Shown: positions 17,221 to 27,104 of the stretch, in pieces
How the letters are laid out: each line of letters starts with the position of its first letter
Numbering within the stretch: position 1 is the stretch's first letter
Source: an uncultured Bacteroidales bacterium
Lineage (GTDB): Bacteria > Bacteroidota > Bacteroidia > Bacteroidales > Muribaculaceae
Direction: 5' to 3'
DNA length: 64,000 nucleotides
NCBI GenBank assembly: GCA_958418815.1
Contig: CATZGB010000002.1
Location: 1-64,000, forward strand
Position numbers and translations under genes: made by a program
The notes under the pieces: generated by a model
What the model was told of the DNA's origin: nothing
The model's database searches: none
What the model saw: only the letters and a program-made list of their open reading frames with translations

Positions 17221-19017
17221 ATGGCAAAGGAAAAGACCACCACCCGACGCGCCCCGGCTAAAGCGGCGACCACAGTCGACACCAAGACACAGAAAATGAC
17301 CTCGCAGGCCCAGGCACGCCCGGTGATATACCAGATGTTCCCACGCCTGTTTTCAAACACGACAGCCGACTGCGTGCCTGACGGCGACATCCTGCGCAAC
17401 GGTTGCGGCAAGATGAACGACATCACACCCAAGGTGCTGAAAGCCATCCGCGGCCTCGGCATAACCCATGTGTGGTACACCGGGGTCATAGAGTACGCCC
17501 ACGCCACCGACTACTCCCGATACGGCATCACCCCCGACAACCCCTATGTGGTCAAAGGGAAAGCCGGCTCGCCATACGCCATCAGCGACTATTACGACAT
17601 CGACCCCGACATCGCCGTCGACGTCCCGGCCAGGATGCAGGAGTTCGAGGCCCTGGTGTCACGCACCCACGCCGCCGGGATGAAGGTGCTTATCGACTTC
17701 GTGCCAAACCATGTCGCGCGCCGTTACCACTCCGACGCCGCTCCGGCCGGCATCGAGGATTTCGGCCAGGGTGACGACCCGACATACTTCTTTTCGCCAC
17801 GCAACAACTTCTACTACATACCCCGCCAGCAGTTCCAGCCCGGATTCGACATCGGCGACTACACGGAGTTCCCGTCGAAAGCGTCGGGCAACGACTGCTT
17901 CAACGCCTTTCCCTCGCGCAACGACTGGTATGAGACCGTCAAGCTCAACTACGGGGTTGACTACGGCGACGGCTCGCGCCACTTCGACCCTGTGCCGCCG
18001 ACCTGGTTCAAGATGCTCCACATTCTCCGCTACTGGGCGTCGAAAGGCATAGACGGCTTCAGGTGTGACATGGTGTTCATGGTTCCGGTCGAGTTCTGGG
18101 AATGGGCCATCCCCCAGGTCAAGGCCCATTATCCCGACATCATGTTCATCGCCGAGATTTACGATGTCGGCCAGTACCGGGAGTTCCTCGACAAAGGCCA
18201 TTTCGATTACCTGTATGACAAGGTCAACCTCTACGACACCCTCCGTGCCGTGCAGTGTCACCACCATTCCGCCGCCACCATCACCGATTGCTGGCAGCGC
18301 ATCGACGGCATAGGCCCCAGGATGCTCAATTTCCTTGAGAACCATGACGAGCAGCGCTTCGCCTCTGTGGAATACGCCGGCGACGCCTCCAAGGTGCTTC
18401 CCTCCCTCGTGGTCAGTTCCATGATTTCCTCAGGCCCGTTCATGGTCTACTCCGGCCAGGAACTTGGCGAGAAGGCCGAGGATGCCGAGGGATTCTCAGG
18501 CAAGGATGGCCGCACCACCATCTTCGACTACTGGTCGGTGTCGACCCTGCGCCGATGGTTCAACAATGGCAAAGCCGACGGCGGCCAGCTGTCGGCCGAG
18601 GAGAAAGACCTACGCGGAGTCTACGCCCATCTGCTCGGACTGCTCAACTCCGAGAAGGCCCTCTCCGAAGGGGAGTTCTTCGACCTGATGTATGTCAATT
18701 TCAACAATCCCCGCTTCAATCCCCACCGCCATTACGCCTTCATGCGCCGCAGCGGCGACGAGGTGATACTCATCGCCGTCAATTTCTCTGACCAGCCCTC
18801 ACAGCTGGCCATCAACATCCCCGGCCTCGCCCTGGGAATGTATGGCGTGAAAGAGGGTGTGAAAAAGGGCAAAGAGCTGATTTCCGGGCGTGAAGATGAC
18901 CTGACTGTCAGCCGCGACGAACCTTTCACCACCCATATCGCCCCCTGGGGAGCCGTGGCCTGGAAATTCTCCGCGTCACGCAACCGTCGCAAAAATATTT
19001 GCCGTTCCAAGGAATAA
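17221..19017 (+). CDS. Alpha-amylase family (GH13) glycosidase, probably cytosolic
   Basis: 598 residues. The GH13 regions are present: DFVPNH, GFRCDMVF with nucleophile Asp283, FIAEIYD with acid/base Glu312, and ENHDEQR with Asp376. The N-terminus is not a signal peptide but a basic low-complexity tail (KEKTTTRRAPAKAATT), so the enzyme probably acts on intracellular alpha-glucans. C-terminal beta domain from about residue 500. Exact specificity (alpha-amylase, maltogenic or transferase) is not deducible. The prs promoter overlaps its 3' end. Confidence 0.85.
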   Translation: MAKEKTTTRRAPAKAATTVDTKTQKMTSQAQARPVIYQMFPRLFSNTTADCVPDGDILRNGCGKMNDITPKVLKAIRGLGITHVWYTGVIEYAHATDYSRYGITPDNPYVVKGKAGSPYAISDYYDIDPDIAVDVPARMQEFEALVSRTHAAGMKVLIDFVPNHVARRYHSDAAPAGIEDFGQGDDPTYFFSPRNNFYYIPRQQFQPGFDIGDYTEFPSKASGNDCFNAFPSRNDWYETVKLNYGVDYGDGSRHFDPVPPTWFKMLHILRYWASKGIDGFRCDMVFMVPVEFWEWAIPQVKAHYPDIMFIAEIYDVGQYREFLDKGHFDYLYDKVNLYDTLRAVQCHHHSAATITDCWQRIDGIGPRMLNFLENHDEQRFASVEYAGDASKVLPSLVVSSMISSGPFMVYSGQELGEKAEDAEGFSGKDGRTTIFDYWSVSTLRRWFNNGKADGGQLSAEEKDLRGVYAHLLGLLNSEKALSEGEFFDLMYVNFNNPRFNPHRHYAFMRRSGDEVILIAVNFSDQPSQLAINIPGLALGMYGVKEGVKKGKELISGREDDLTVSRDEPFTTHIAPWGAVAWKFSASRNRRKNICRSKE

Positions 19018-19029
19018 TTTTTACCTTTG
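18998..19029 (+). promoter_or_regulatory. Bacteroidetes promoter of prs
   Basis: TTTG (18998-19001), 20-nt spacer, TACCTTTG (19022-19029): full consensus, lying across the stop codon of the GH13 gene. Predicted leader about 25 nt. Confidence 0.7.
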
Positions 19030-19060
19030 CACCACCATTTCCAAGCTCATATTCGATTTT

Positions 19061-20002
19061 ATGAATCCTATGTTACCGCCTATCAAGGTTTTCGCAGGCA
19101 CCAAGTCACGTTACATGGCTGAGGAAATCTGCGCCGACCTTGGCATCGAACTCGGCAAGATGAACATCCTCCATTTTGCCGACGGGGAATTTGAAGTCTC
19201 CTATGAAGAGTCAATCCGTGGCTGCGAGGTCTACCTCGTGCAGTCCACTTTCCCCAATTGCGACAACCTTATGGAACTGCTGTTGATGATCGACGCGGCC
19301 AAGCGTGCTTCGGCCAAATCGGTCATCGCTGTTATTCCCTATTTCGGCTGGGCCCGCCAGGACCGCAAGGACAAACCCCGCGTCTCAATCGCCGCCAAGC
19401 TCGTCAGCGACCTGCTGGTGGCCGCAGGTGTCGACCGCGTGATCACCATGGATCTCCACGCCGACCAGATCCAGGGCTTCTTCAACGTCCCCGTAGACCA
19501 CCTCTACGCGTCGACCGTCTTCCTGCCCTACATCAAGCAGCTCAACCTCCCCGACCTGGTGATCGCCACTCCCGACGTGGGCGGAGCAAAACGCGCCAAC
19601 AACTACGCCAAATACCTCAACGTGCCCCTGGTGCTTTGCCACAAGCAGCGCGCCAAGGCCAATGTGGTGGCCAACATGACCGTCATCGGTGATGTAAAAG
19701 GCAAGAATGTCATCCTCGTTGACGACATGGTCGACACAGCCGGCACCATCACCAAAGCCGCCGACCTCATGCTCGCCGAAGGGGCCAAGTCTGTACGCGC
19801 ACTCGCCTCACACGCCATCATGAGCGACCCCGCCACCGAGCGCGTGGAGAAATGCGGCCTGACGGAAATCATCTTCACCAACTCCATCCCCTTCAACAAG
19901 GAGTCGAAGAAAGCCACCATCCTCTCCGTGGCCAAGATGTTTGCCGACACCATCCGCCGTGTCCACAACAACGAGTCGATTTCATCGCAATATCTCATCT
20001 GA
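19061..20002 (+). CDS. prs: Ribose-phosphate pyrophosphokinase (PRPP synthase)
   Basis: 313 residues, canonical. Motifs: FADGEFEVSYEESIRG, PYFGWARQDRK, the MDLHADQIQGFF segment, and the PRPP loop VDDMVDTAGT (residues 220-229). Makes PRPP from ribose 5-phosphate and ATP, feeding purine, pyrimidine, His and NAD synthesis. The own-promoter arrangement suits a housekeeping gene. The ATG at 19061 is used; the next Met three codons later would also give a normal protein. Confidence 0.96.
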   Translation: MNPMLPPIKVFAGTKSRYMAEEICADLGIELGKMNILHFADGEFEVSYEESIRGCEVYLVQSTFPNCDNLMELLLMIDAAKRASAKSVIAVIPYFGWARQDRKDKPRVSIAAKLVSDLLVAAGVDRVITMDLHADQIQGFFNVPVDHLYASTVFLPYIKQLNLPDLVIATPDVGGAKRANNYAKYLNVPLVLCHKQRAKANVVANMTVIGDVKGKNVILVDDMVDTAGTITKAADLMLAEGAKSVRALASHAIMSDPATERVEKCGLTEIIFTNSIPFNKESKKATILSVAKMFADTIRRVHNNESISSQYLI

Positions 20003-20056
20003 TAGAGACCGGTGAAGCCCCAGGGCTTTACGGTCACAATCATCAACGACATCCAA

Positions 20057-22054
20057 TTGCTTAGACTGACCTCTCCCATAAGCATAGTCAGAATACTGCT
20101 CATGGCCGCCATCGTGGCGGCCATGGGTTTTGCATTCCCTGCCGGAGCCCGCGAGCCCCAGCTCGCCCCCTCCTATTCCTGGAAAATCATGCCTCCTCTC
20201 GGACTGAGGGAACCGGCGGAAATTGACACCCTATACACCAACTATTCCCTCCGTTTCGTCCCCCAGACCGTCTCCCCGGCATACGCCGCCACCGGAAATT
20301 ACTGCGCCGAAGGATACAACATGGTCTACTTCGACCGCAAGCCTGTCAGCGACTTCATGTTTCGCGACGCGATTGCCCACTGGGTGCCTGACGAGGATAA
20401 AATCCGCTTTTTCAACACCCGCATACCGATGACCCTCATGGGCTACAGCTTCGGAGGCGGCAAGGAGAACGGCCAGGACGACCTGTCGCTCATCTTCTCA
20501 GGCAACGCCAACAAGCGGCTGCAGTTCGGGGCAATGCTCGACTACCTCTACTCCAAAGGCATGTACGCCAACCAGGCGGCCAAAGACCTCACCTGGGGTC
20601 TGTCTGGCTCATACATCGGCGAGCGGGTGGAGGCCCAGGCCTATGGTTACCACTTCGCCCTGACAGCCTTGGAGAACGGCGGCATCACCGATGACCTGTA
20701 CATCACCGATCCGGCCGAGGTGCAGGGAGGACAGAATTCGGTGGAAGCCAAGCAGATCCCCACCCGTCTCACCGCCGCGCAGAACCGCATAACCGGCGGG
20801 GAATTCTACCTCAACGGCCGTTACAAGCTCGGATTCTACGAGGAGGAGCAGATCGATGACACCACGACGGTGAAACACCTCGTGCCGGTGACTTCGATAA
20901 TCTGGACCCTGAAATACCGCGAGGGCCGTCGACGCTTCAAGAACAATGACGCCACGCAGAACCTCGAGTTCTGGGAAAATACCTACTTCAACCCCTCCCT
21001 CACCAACGACCTCCAGAGCTACTGGAGCCTGCGCAACACGGTCGGGGTGTCGCTCCTCGAAGGGTTCAACAAGTACGCCAAGGCCGGCCTGTCGGCATAC
21101 GCCACCCACGAAATCCGCAATTACCGGATGGAGACACTCGTGGCCGAGCCTGTGGAGCTGCCCGAGGGGGAGACAAGCCCGCTCGCCCCGAATCCCTACT
21201 CTGATGTCAGGACCCACAAGAAACAAAACCTGCTCTGGGTCGGCGCGCAGCTCACAAAGCAGCAAGGGCGCATACTCAATTACGACATAACCGGCGAGCT
21301 CGGCCTTGTCGGCCCGGCAGCCGGGGAAATCAAGGTGGACGGGGGCATCACCACCCGCATCCCCCTTCTTGGCGACACGGTCAACATCGCCGCCAACGGC
21401 AAATTCACCAACACGTCGGCCCCCTGGCTGATGCAGCATTACCTCTCAAACCATTTCATCTGGGACAACGACTTCTCCAAGACCCGCACATTCCGCGTCG
21501 GAGGCGAAATCACAATCCCCTGGACATGGACCCGCTTCTCGGCCGGAGTGGAGAACATCCAGAACGCCCTCTATTTTGACGGCGCGGCGCTCCCACGCCA
21601 ATATGGCGGCAGCGTCCAGGTATTCTCCGCGACCCTGCGCCAAGACCTCCATGCGGGTTGCTTCCATTGGGAAAACCGCATCATATACCAGACATCATCC
21701 AACCAGGATGTCATACCGCTGCCCCAGCTGGCGGTCAACTCCAATATGTATGTGACATTCAGGGTGGCAACGCTCAGGATACAGTTTGGCCTCGACTGCG
21801 ATTACTTCACCCGCTACAAGCCCGTGAGCTACCAGCCCGCCACGATGCAGTTCTACAACACCGACGGCCAGTGGATTGGCAACTACCCCTTCATGAACCT
21901 CTACATCAACTGCCGCCTCTCAAAGACCCGCTTCTACCTGATGATGTCACACATCAACCAAGGGCTGACAGGCGACAACTATTTCTCCATGCCCCACTAC
22001 CCGATGAATCCGCGCCGCTTCCAGCTTGGACTATCGGTTGACTTCGCCAACTGA
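20057..22054 (+). CDS. Putative Porin_10-type outer-membrane porin
   Basis: The protein is about 665 residues. No ATG precedes the signal peptide: candidates are a GTG at 20012 and a TTG at 20057. I prefer the TTG, which gives Met-Leu-Arg-Leu followed by a hydrophobic stretch ending in FAFPAGA and a likely cleavage site; the start is uncertain. The mature protein has many alternating aromatic strands and ends LGLSVDFAN, as expected for an outer-membrane barrel. It resembles the Bacteroidetes putative porin family (Porin_10). Substrate unknown. Confidence 0.7.
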   Translation: MLRLTSPISIVRILLMAAIVAAMGFAFPAGAREPQLAPSYSWKIMPPLGLREPAEIDTLYTNYSLRFVPQTVSPAYAATGNYCAEGYNMVYFDRKPVSDFMFRDAIAHWVPDEDKIRFFNTRIPMTLMGYSFGGGKENGQDDLSLIFSGNANKRLQFGAMLDYLYSKGMYANQAAKDLTWGLSGSYIGERVEAQAYGYHFALTALENGGITDDLYITDPAEVQGGQNSVEAKQIPTRLTAAQNRITGGEFYLNGRYKLGFYEEEQIDDTTTVKHLVPVTSIIWTLKYREGRRRFKNNDATQNLEFWENTYFNPSLTNDLQSYWSLRNTVGVSLLEGFNKYAKAGLSAYATHEIRNYRMETLVAEPVELPEGETSPLAPNPYSDVRTHKKQNLLWVGAQLTKQQGRILNYDITGELGLVGPAAGEIKVDGGITTRIPLLGDTVNIAANGKFTNTSAPWLMQHYLSNHFIWDNDFSKTRTFRVGGEITIPWTWTRFSAGVENIQNALYFDGAALPRQYGGSVQVFSATLRQDLHAGCFHWENRIIYQTSSNQDVIPLPQLAVNSNMYVTFRVATLRIQFGLDCDYFTRYKPVSYQPATMQFYNTDGQWIGNYPFMNLYINCRLSKTRFYLMMSHINQGLTGDNYFSMPHYPMNPRRFQLGLSVDFAN

Positions 22055-22089
22055 CACCGGCGCGCGCCCGGCATTCCTCCCCCACACCT

Positions 22090-23241
22090 ATGAAAAAAAG
22101 TCTGATCGCACTGGCCATCGGGACATTCGCCCTGGGCATCGCCGAGTTCGGCATGATGGGCATCCTCGGCGACGTGGCCACAGGAATAGATGTCGACATC
22201 GTGAAAGCCGGACACCTGATAGCCGGTTACTCACTTGGAGTCGCGATAGGCTCCCCGCTGCTGATTCTCCTGCGCCGCCTGCCGCTCAAGAAACTCATGT
22301 CACTGCTCGCGGCCACGATTTTCCTCGGCAATCTCGCGGCCTCCGTTGCCCCCAACTTCACCATACTGCTATGCGCCAGGTTCCTGTCAGGGTTGCCCCA
22401 CGGCGCATACTTCGGGGCCGGGGCCATAGTCTGCTCACGCCTCGCAGACAAAGGACACGGGGCACAGGCTGTGGCCGTGATGGTAGGAGGCATGACCGTG
22501 GCCAACGTCTTCGGTGTGCCTATCGCCACATGGGCCAGCGACACCTTCAGCTGGCGTGTCACCTTCGGCGGGGTCTCCCTGCTCGGGCTTCTCGCCTACC
22601 TGACCATCAAACTCTGGATTCCGTATCTGCAGCCACTCCCCGACACCGGCATCAAAGGGCAATTCCGTTTCCTGCGCGACCGCGCGCCATGGCTCATATA
22701 CGCCGGTGTGTTCTTCGGCCAGGCAAGCGTCTACTGCTGGTTCAGCTACATCAATCCGATTATGACAGAGGTGACACATTTCCCGACCTCAGACATGACC
22801 TGGATCATGATGCTCGCCGGATCTGGCATGGTGGTAGGCAACGCCATCGCAGGCCGGCTCTCCGACCGCTATCCGGCCCCGCTGGTCACCGGATGCATCG
22901 CCGCATCCCTGCTGGTAATAATGCCCCTGCTTTACATCTGCGCGAAGATGCAGGCCCCGTCGGTCGTGCTGATGTTTCTCGCCACCGGATGTCTCTTCGG
23001 CATCGGCGGCCCGCTCCAGTATCTCATCGTCAAGTATGCCAAAGGGGGCGAGATGCTCGGAGGCGCTGGCATACAGATCGCCTTCAATGTCTCCAACGCC
23101 ATGTCTGCGTCACTGGGAGGCATCGCCATCAGCATGGGTCTCGGCCTGGCCTCGCCCGCGCTTTTGGGCATCCCCTTCGCAGCCATAGGGGCCACAGCCC
23201 TGTTCATGCTCTACCACCACACCAAGCCCTCCATCCAGTAA
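22090..23241 (+). CDS. MFS transporter, AraJ/sugar-efflux-like
   Basis: 383 residues with 12 hydrophobic segments. The N-terminus KSLIALAIGTFALGIAEFGMMG and the motif LSGLPHGAYFGAGAIVCSRLADK (about 97-119) are typical of the DHA1/AraJ-type efflux branch of the major facilitator superfamily. Expected role: proton-driven export of sugars, arabinose-like compounds or drugs from the cytosol. It follows the porin gene by 35 bp, perhaps cotranscribed. Confidence 0.83.
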   Translation: MKKSLIALAIGTFALGIAEFGMMGILGDVATGIDVDIVKAGHLIAGYSLGVAIGSPLLILLRRLPLKKLMSLLAATIFLGNLAASVAPNFTILLCARFLSGLPHGAYFGAGAIVCSRLADKGHGAQAVAVMVGGMTVANVFGVPIATWASDTFSWRVTFGGVSLLGLLAYLTIKLWIPYLQPLPDTGIKGQFRFLRDRAPWLIYAGVFFGQASVYCWFSYINPIMTEVTHFPTSDMTWIMMLAGSGMVVGNAIAGRLSDRYPAPLVTGCIAASLLVIMPLLYICAKMQAPSVVLMFLATGCLFGIGGPLQYLIVKYAKGGEMLGGAGIQIAFNVSNAMSASLGGIAISMGLGLASPALLGIPFAAIGATALFMLYHHTKPSIQ

Positions 23242-23259
23242 ACATTCACGCCGCACAGA

Positions 23260-23302
23260 CCTCAACCGCCTTTCCGGGCCTTTGCCTGGAAGGAGGTTGA
23301 GG
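23260..23302 (+). terminator. Imperfect hairpin after the MFS gene
   Basis: CCTCAACC (23260-23267) pairs with GGTTGAGG (23295-23302), with further pairing inside, 18 bp downstream of the MFS stop. Likely terminator for the plus-strand unit. Confidence 0.5.
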
Positions 23303-23362
23303 CTATATGTTTCTGGCAGTTTAGCTGTTAGCCCACTAATCCGTAGGGGTCATCAAACATTA

Positions 23363-23399
23363 GCCGGGGATTGCCGGCCAACGGCCAACAATCCCCGGC
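23363..23399. terminator. 11-bp GC-rich hairpin between convergent genes
   Basis: GCCGGGGATTG (23363-23373) and its perfect complement (23389-23399) flank a loop with further GGCC pairing. It lies 29 bp beyond the stop of the minus-strand beta-galactosidase and is probably its terminator. Confidence 0.55.
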
Positions 23400-23427
23400 A
23401 ATTGCGTCAGGCGCGGGATTCGGAAAA

Positions 23428-26400
23428 TTACAGTTTGTGGAACACCGGCGTGAGCTTGAAGGTGAACTTATAATCTCCGTAAGGGAGCCTGTACTGCTCG
23501 AGAGGCAGCGCGCCCCAGCTGTCGATGCATCCCAAGCCCATCTGTGCCTTGTCTATCAAGAGGTTGGTCAGGTCGGCTTTCTCCACAAGTTCGGAATGTC
23601 TCTGCTCCTTCTCCTCACCGTCGTCAAGCGACTCCATTGTGTAATTGAGGGCCGAGGCCGAGAATGGCGCGGCGGCGACTATCTCCAGGCCGTCACCTGA
23701 CTTGTCGAGCTGGCGCCAGAAGCGGATGTCGGTCTTGTTGCCTGTCTCCTGCGGACGGATGTAGGGATAGAACTGGTCGGCGACTTTCTGGCGATAGAGA
23801 CCAAGGTCGGCGGAGTTGTTGCGGTCGGCATAGTTCTCTCCGGGGCCTCGGCCATAGAATTCGATTTCGTCAAACTCAGCGGGCATAGGCATCTGCATTC
23901 CAAACCTGTACAGGTCTGACACATTTGCCGACGCGTCGGCCTTGAAGTCCTCGGTGACTTTCACCTCCCCGACATTGTTGACCACATAAGTCATTATGAG
24001 TTTCCCAGACACATCAGGCATGTCATACTCGGCCTTGACCACCGCGAGCCCTTCAGCGTCAAGCTCGCCTGTCAGCGATTTGAGTTTGAACGCCGGGGTT
24101 TTCCAGGCGGCGAATTTTGCCGGCAGCCCGGCCCCCATGTCGTTGTCGGTGGGAGCGCGCCAGAAATTGGGGGTCAGGCTGGCGCCATCCTTAAGAAAGT
24201 CGAGCTTTCCGGCCCGGTACTTGGTCATGAAGCCATCCTTGCGGCTGAACTCCACGTCAAAGTCGTCGCCTTTCACTATCAGGTAGTTCTTGTCGGTGTT
24301 GACAATCTCGGGAAGCCTGACATCGATGTTCTTCTCGGCCACGTTGGCAATCACCGGCTCTGAGGGCTTGAACGGGCGTATCACAATCTGGTCTCGGGCC
24401 ACAGCGTAACCGACAGGCAGCACTCCCTCTGGACGCTTGAGCTCGTAGGAGATGTCGAGAATCCACTCGGCGCAGTCGCATATCTTGCCGAAATCGATGT
24501 TGACCGACGTTGTCTGCTGGGGAGCGGCATCAAGATTACCTATCCTGCCCGACCGCACCGGCACACCGTTTTTCAGCAGCTTCCATACCAGTTCATAACC
24601 CGAAAGGTCGCGGAAGAAGTTCTCATTATGGATTTTCACCTCTCCTCGCGCGAGGTCGCCCGGAGCCGTCCAGATGTTCTGATATATGCGGCCCACCTCA
24701 TGTATGTGCGGGTTAGGGACACGGTCGGGGCTTACGAGACCATTGTCACAGAAATTGTTGTCGCTCGCGTCATAGCGGTTGAAGTCGCCTCCGTATCCGT
24801 AGATTGTTTTCCCCTCGAGGGTCTTCCATCTGATTGACTGGTCAACAAAATCCCAGATGAAGCCCCCCTGCAGGTTGGGATAACGGCGGTAGAGATCCCA
24901 ATACTCCTTGAAACCACCCTGTGAGTTGCCCATGGCGTGGGCGTACTCACACTGTATCAGGGGCTTTGACTTGGAGGCATCCTTGCCGTATGCCTCAACC
25001 AGGTCGGGATAATAATACATCGGGCAGAAGACATCAGTGTGGTCGTTCTGGGCGGCCTGCTCATACTGCACCGCGCGCGACGGGTCGGTATCCTTTATCC
25101 ATTTGTATGCGGCCTCGAAGTTCTCCCCGTCGCCACCCTCGTTGCCGAGCGACCAGAAAATCACCGACGGATGATTGAAATTGCGGCTCACATTGCGCCG
25201 GTTGCGTTCGAGATGGGCTTTGCGGTATGCCGGATTCTTGGCAAGGGTCTCATCCCCGTAACCCATGCCGTGAGACTCGATGTTGGCCTCGGCCACGACA
25301 TAGAGCCCGTATTTGTCGCATAGGTCATACCACAGGCTGTTGTCGGGGTAATGACATGTGCGCACCGCGTTGATATTGAATTCCTTCATCAGGCGTATGT
25401 CCTGCAACATCCGTTCGGGAGAAATCACATAGCCCTCATCGGGGTCAATCTCGTGGCGGTTGACCCCCTTGAAGAGAACCGGCTGGCCGTTGACAAGAAC
25501 CTGCCCATGGACAAGCTCCACCTTGCGGAACCCGACTTTGAGCGGAATCACCTCTCCCCCGCCCTTGACGGCGGCATAGAGGGTGTAGAGATATGGGGTT
25601 TCGGCCGACCATTTCTCAGGGTCACTGACATTGATTATTGTCTTGCCAGATTTAGCCTCCGCCCTGGCCACCTCATTGCCCGACGCGTCCACCAGCGACA
25701 GCTCAACCGGGCGGTTGCCCTTGACCTCCAAGTCAACGGCGAGCGTGCCATCCTTGTACCCCGAGTCAAGGTCCGGGGTGAGGCGGATGTCTTCTATGCG
25801 GTTTTTGTCGCGGGCATACAGGTAGCAGTCACGGGCCACACCGCTAAGGCGGAAGAAGTCCTGGTCCTCCAGGTACGAGCCGTCATTCCAACGGAAAACC
25901 TGGAAGGCTATCAGATTGTCCTGCCCGGGCTTGATGTATGGAGTCAGGTCAAATTCGCTCTCGAGCTTGCTGTCCTCGCCATACCCCACGAACTTGCCGT
26001 TCACCCAAAGATAGATGTTGGAGGCGACCGCCCCGAAATGGGCAATCACATCCTTCCCTTTCCAGGAGGCGGGTATGCGGATGGTCCTGCGGTATGAACC
26101 GACATGGTTGTTTTTCACCGGCACCTCGGGAGGATTGTTTTCAAACTGCTCCCTCCAGGCATATCCGATATTGACATACTGGGGATCGCCATAACCGTTG
26201 AGTTCCCACATCGCCGGAACCTTAAGGTCGTCCCAGCCACGGTCGTTGAAACCCGGCTTCCAGAAATCGACAGGACGCATGTCAGCATCGCGCACCCAGT
26301 TGAATTTCCATATTCCGTCAAGGGAAAGGAATTTGTCGGAGTTCTCTTTCACACCCTTGCGGGCGGTCTCCATGTCCTCATAGGCAAAATACGCCGTATG

Positions 26401-26514
26401 CATCAGGAGGCGGTTGATCTCGTTGACATCCGGATTCTGCCATTCCCTCATCGTCTGGGCCGAAGCCAACGCCGCGAGAGAAAGCAGCCCGAGTGATATA
26501 ACTGATTTTCTCAT
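23428..26514 (-). CDS. Secreted GH2 beta-galactosidase
   Basis: 1028 residues from the Met at 26514; MRKSVISLGLLSLAALASAQ is a clear signal peptide, while starts further upstream (26550, 26520) would add residues before it. GH2 layout: sugar-binding jelly roll, Ig-like domains, TIM barrel with acid/base Glu459 (LGNEGGDG) and nucleophile Glu523 (IQCEYAHAMGN), and a C-terminal beta-galactosidase small-chain domain with FYGRGPGENY. Its size and domain set match LacZ-type enzymes. Exported, so it probably releases galactose from host or dietary glycans in the periplasm. It stands outside any visible susCD locus. Confidence 0.93.
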   Translation of the reverse strand: MRKSVISLGLLSLAALASAQTMREWQNPDVNEINRLLMHTAYFAYEDMETARKGVKENSDKFLSLDGIWKFNWVRDADMRPVDFWKPGFNDRGWDDLKVPAMWELNGYGDPQYVNIGYAWREQFENNPPEVPVKNNHVGSYRRTIRIPASWKGKDVIAHFGAVASNIYLWVNGKFVGYGEDSKLESEFDLTPYIKPGQDNLIAFQVFRWNDGSYLEDQDFFRLSGVARDCYLYARDKNRIEDIRLTPDLDSGYKDGTLAVDLEVKGNRPVELSLVDASGNEVARAEAKSGKTIINVSDPEKWSAETPYLYTLYAAVKGGGEVIPLKVGFRKVELVHGQVLVNGQPVLFKGVNRHEIDPDEGYVISPERMLQDIRLMKEFNINAVRTCHYPDNSLWYDLCDKYGLYVVAEANIESHGMGYGDETLAKNPAYRKAHLERNRRNVSRNFNHPSVIFWSLGNEGGDGENFEAAYKWIKDTDPSRAVQYEQAAQNDHTDVFCPMYYYPDLVEAYGKDASKSKPLIQCEYAHAMGNSQGGFKEYWDLYRRYPNLQGGFIWDFVDQSIRWKTLEGKTIYGYGGDFNRYDASDNNFCDNGLVSPDRVPNPHIHEVGRIYQNIWTAPGDLARGEVKIHNENFFRDLSGYELVWKLLKNGVPVRSGRIGNLDAAPQQTTSVNIDFGKICDCAEWILDISYELKRPEGVLPVGYAVARDQIVIRPFKPSEPVIANVAEKNIDVRLPEIVNTDKNYLIVKGDDFDVEFSRKDGFMTKYRAGKLDFLKDGASLTPNFWRAPTDNDMGAGLPAKFAAWKTPAFKLKSLTGELDAEGLAVVKAEYDMPDVSGKLIMTYVVNNVGEVKVTEDFKADASANVSDLYRFGMQMPMPAEFDEIEFYGRGPGENYADRNNSADLGLYRQKVADQFYPYIRPQETGNKTDIRFWRQLDKSGDGLEIVAAAPFSASALNYTMESLDDGEEKEQRHSELVEKADLTNLLIDKAQMGLGCIDSWGALPLEQYRLPYGDYKFTFKLTPVFHKL

Positions 26515-26704
26515 GTTCATATTCAAGGTTAATATCTGCTTGTTCATCAATTAACTACAAATATGCATAAATGATATCACAATAAAAACACCACAGGCTT
26601 AATTTAACCTTGGTTAACACTATTTAGCCGACCTGATATGCATTCAAATCCGCCTCGAACTACACCATAAAGGGTATAAAATATTTTATATCATCTTGAA
26701 TTAT

Positions 26705-26888
26705 AAGTAAGTGTTCAAATTTAAACGATAGTAAGTGGAAGGAAATCTTTTATACACTCTGCGGCTTCTTTTTTGCCGCTTCCGGCTTGTCGCTCAGTCG
26801 CATAGCCCGCTATGCTCCTTCGCTCCGCACCGGAATCGCCTAAAAAACAAGCTCGCATATTGTATAAATTAAATTCGAACACTTACTT
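26705..26888. repeat. 184-bp imperfect palindromic element with 20-bp terminal inverted repeats
   Basis: Ends are 20-bp inverted repeats with one mismatch (26705-26724 and 26869-26888). The interior is also an imperfect palindrome: each half reads, toward the centre, TATACA, a GC-rich arm with a run of six T, then the central perfect stem GCATAGC-CC-GCTATGC (26800-26815). No reading frame fits it. The structure suggests a MITE-like or REP-like mobile repeat, or a long RNA cruciform. Copy number in the genome is unknown from here. The flanks (26551-26704 and 26889-26983) are AT-rich or featureless. Confidence 0.6.
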
Positions 26889-26983
26889 ACCCTTTAGGGG
26901 TCATATTTACAAACAGAGCGTCAAGCCGGTGAGGGGGCAGCGGATTGGGGGCCAAACGGATGCGATGCGTAAAGGAGGGGAAT

Positions 26984-27012
26984 AAAAAAAGCAAGCCACA
27001 TAGTGACTTGCT
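26984..27012 (-). terminator. Rho-independent terminator of tRNA-Ser
   Basis: 10-bp stem (26990-26999 with 27003-27012, one G-U pair), 3-nt loop, then seven T on the minus strand. It begins 8 nt after the tRNA 3' end. Confidence 0.85.
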
Positions 27013-27019
27013 TTTTTTG

Positions 27020-27104
27020 CGGAAGGAGAGGGATTCGAACCCCCGGAGGTGTGACCCTCAACGGTTTTCAAGACCGCCGCAATCGACCACTCTGCCATCC
27101 TTCC
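27020..27104 (-). tRNA. tRNA-Ser, anticodon UGA
   Basis: 85 nt. Acceptor GGAAGGA/TCCTTCC with G discriminator, D arm, anticodon arm GCGGT-CTTGAAA-ACCGT with anticodon TGA (27070-27068), a long variable arm typical of class II tRNAs, and T arm with GGTTCGAATCC. The 3' CCA is not encoded. A terminator follows directly. Confidence 0.96.

Noticed and set aside
20609..21439. 276-codon open frame antisense to the putative porin
   Set aside because: Gly/Val-rich shadow translation with no recognisable domain, while the plus-strand porin has signal peptide and beta-barrel pattern.
22026..23300. 424-codon frame overlapping the MFS gene
   Set aside because: Arg/His/Pro-rich translation typical of an out-of-frame reading; the overlapping frame encodes a clear 12-helix MFS protein.
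25351..26097. 248-codon open frame antisense to the GH2 beta-galactosidase
   Set aside because: Contained in a full-length GH2 gene with all catalytic residues; no start context.
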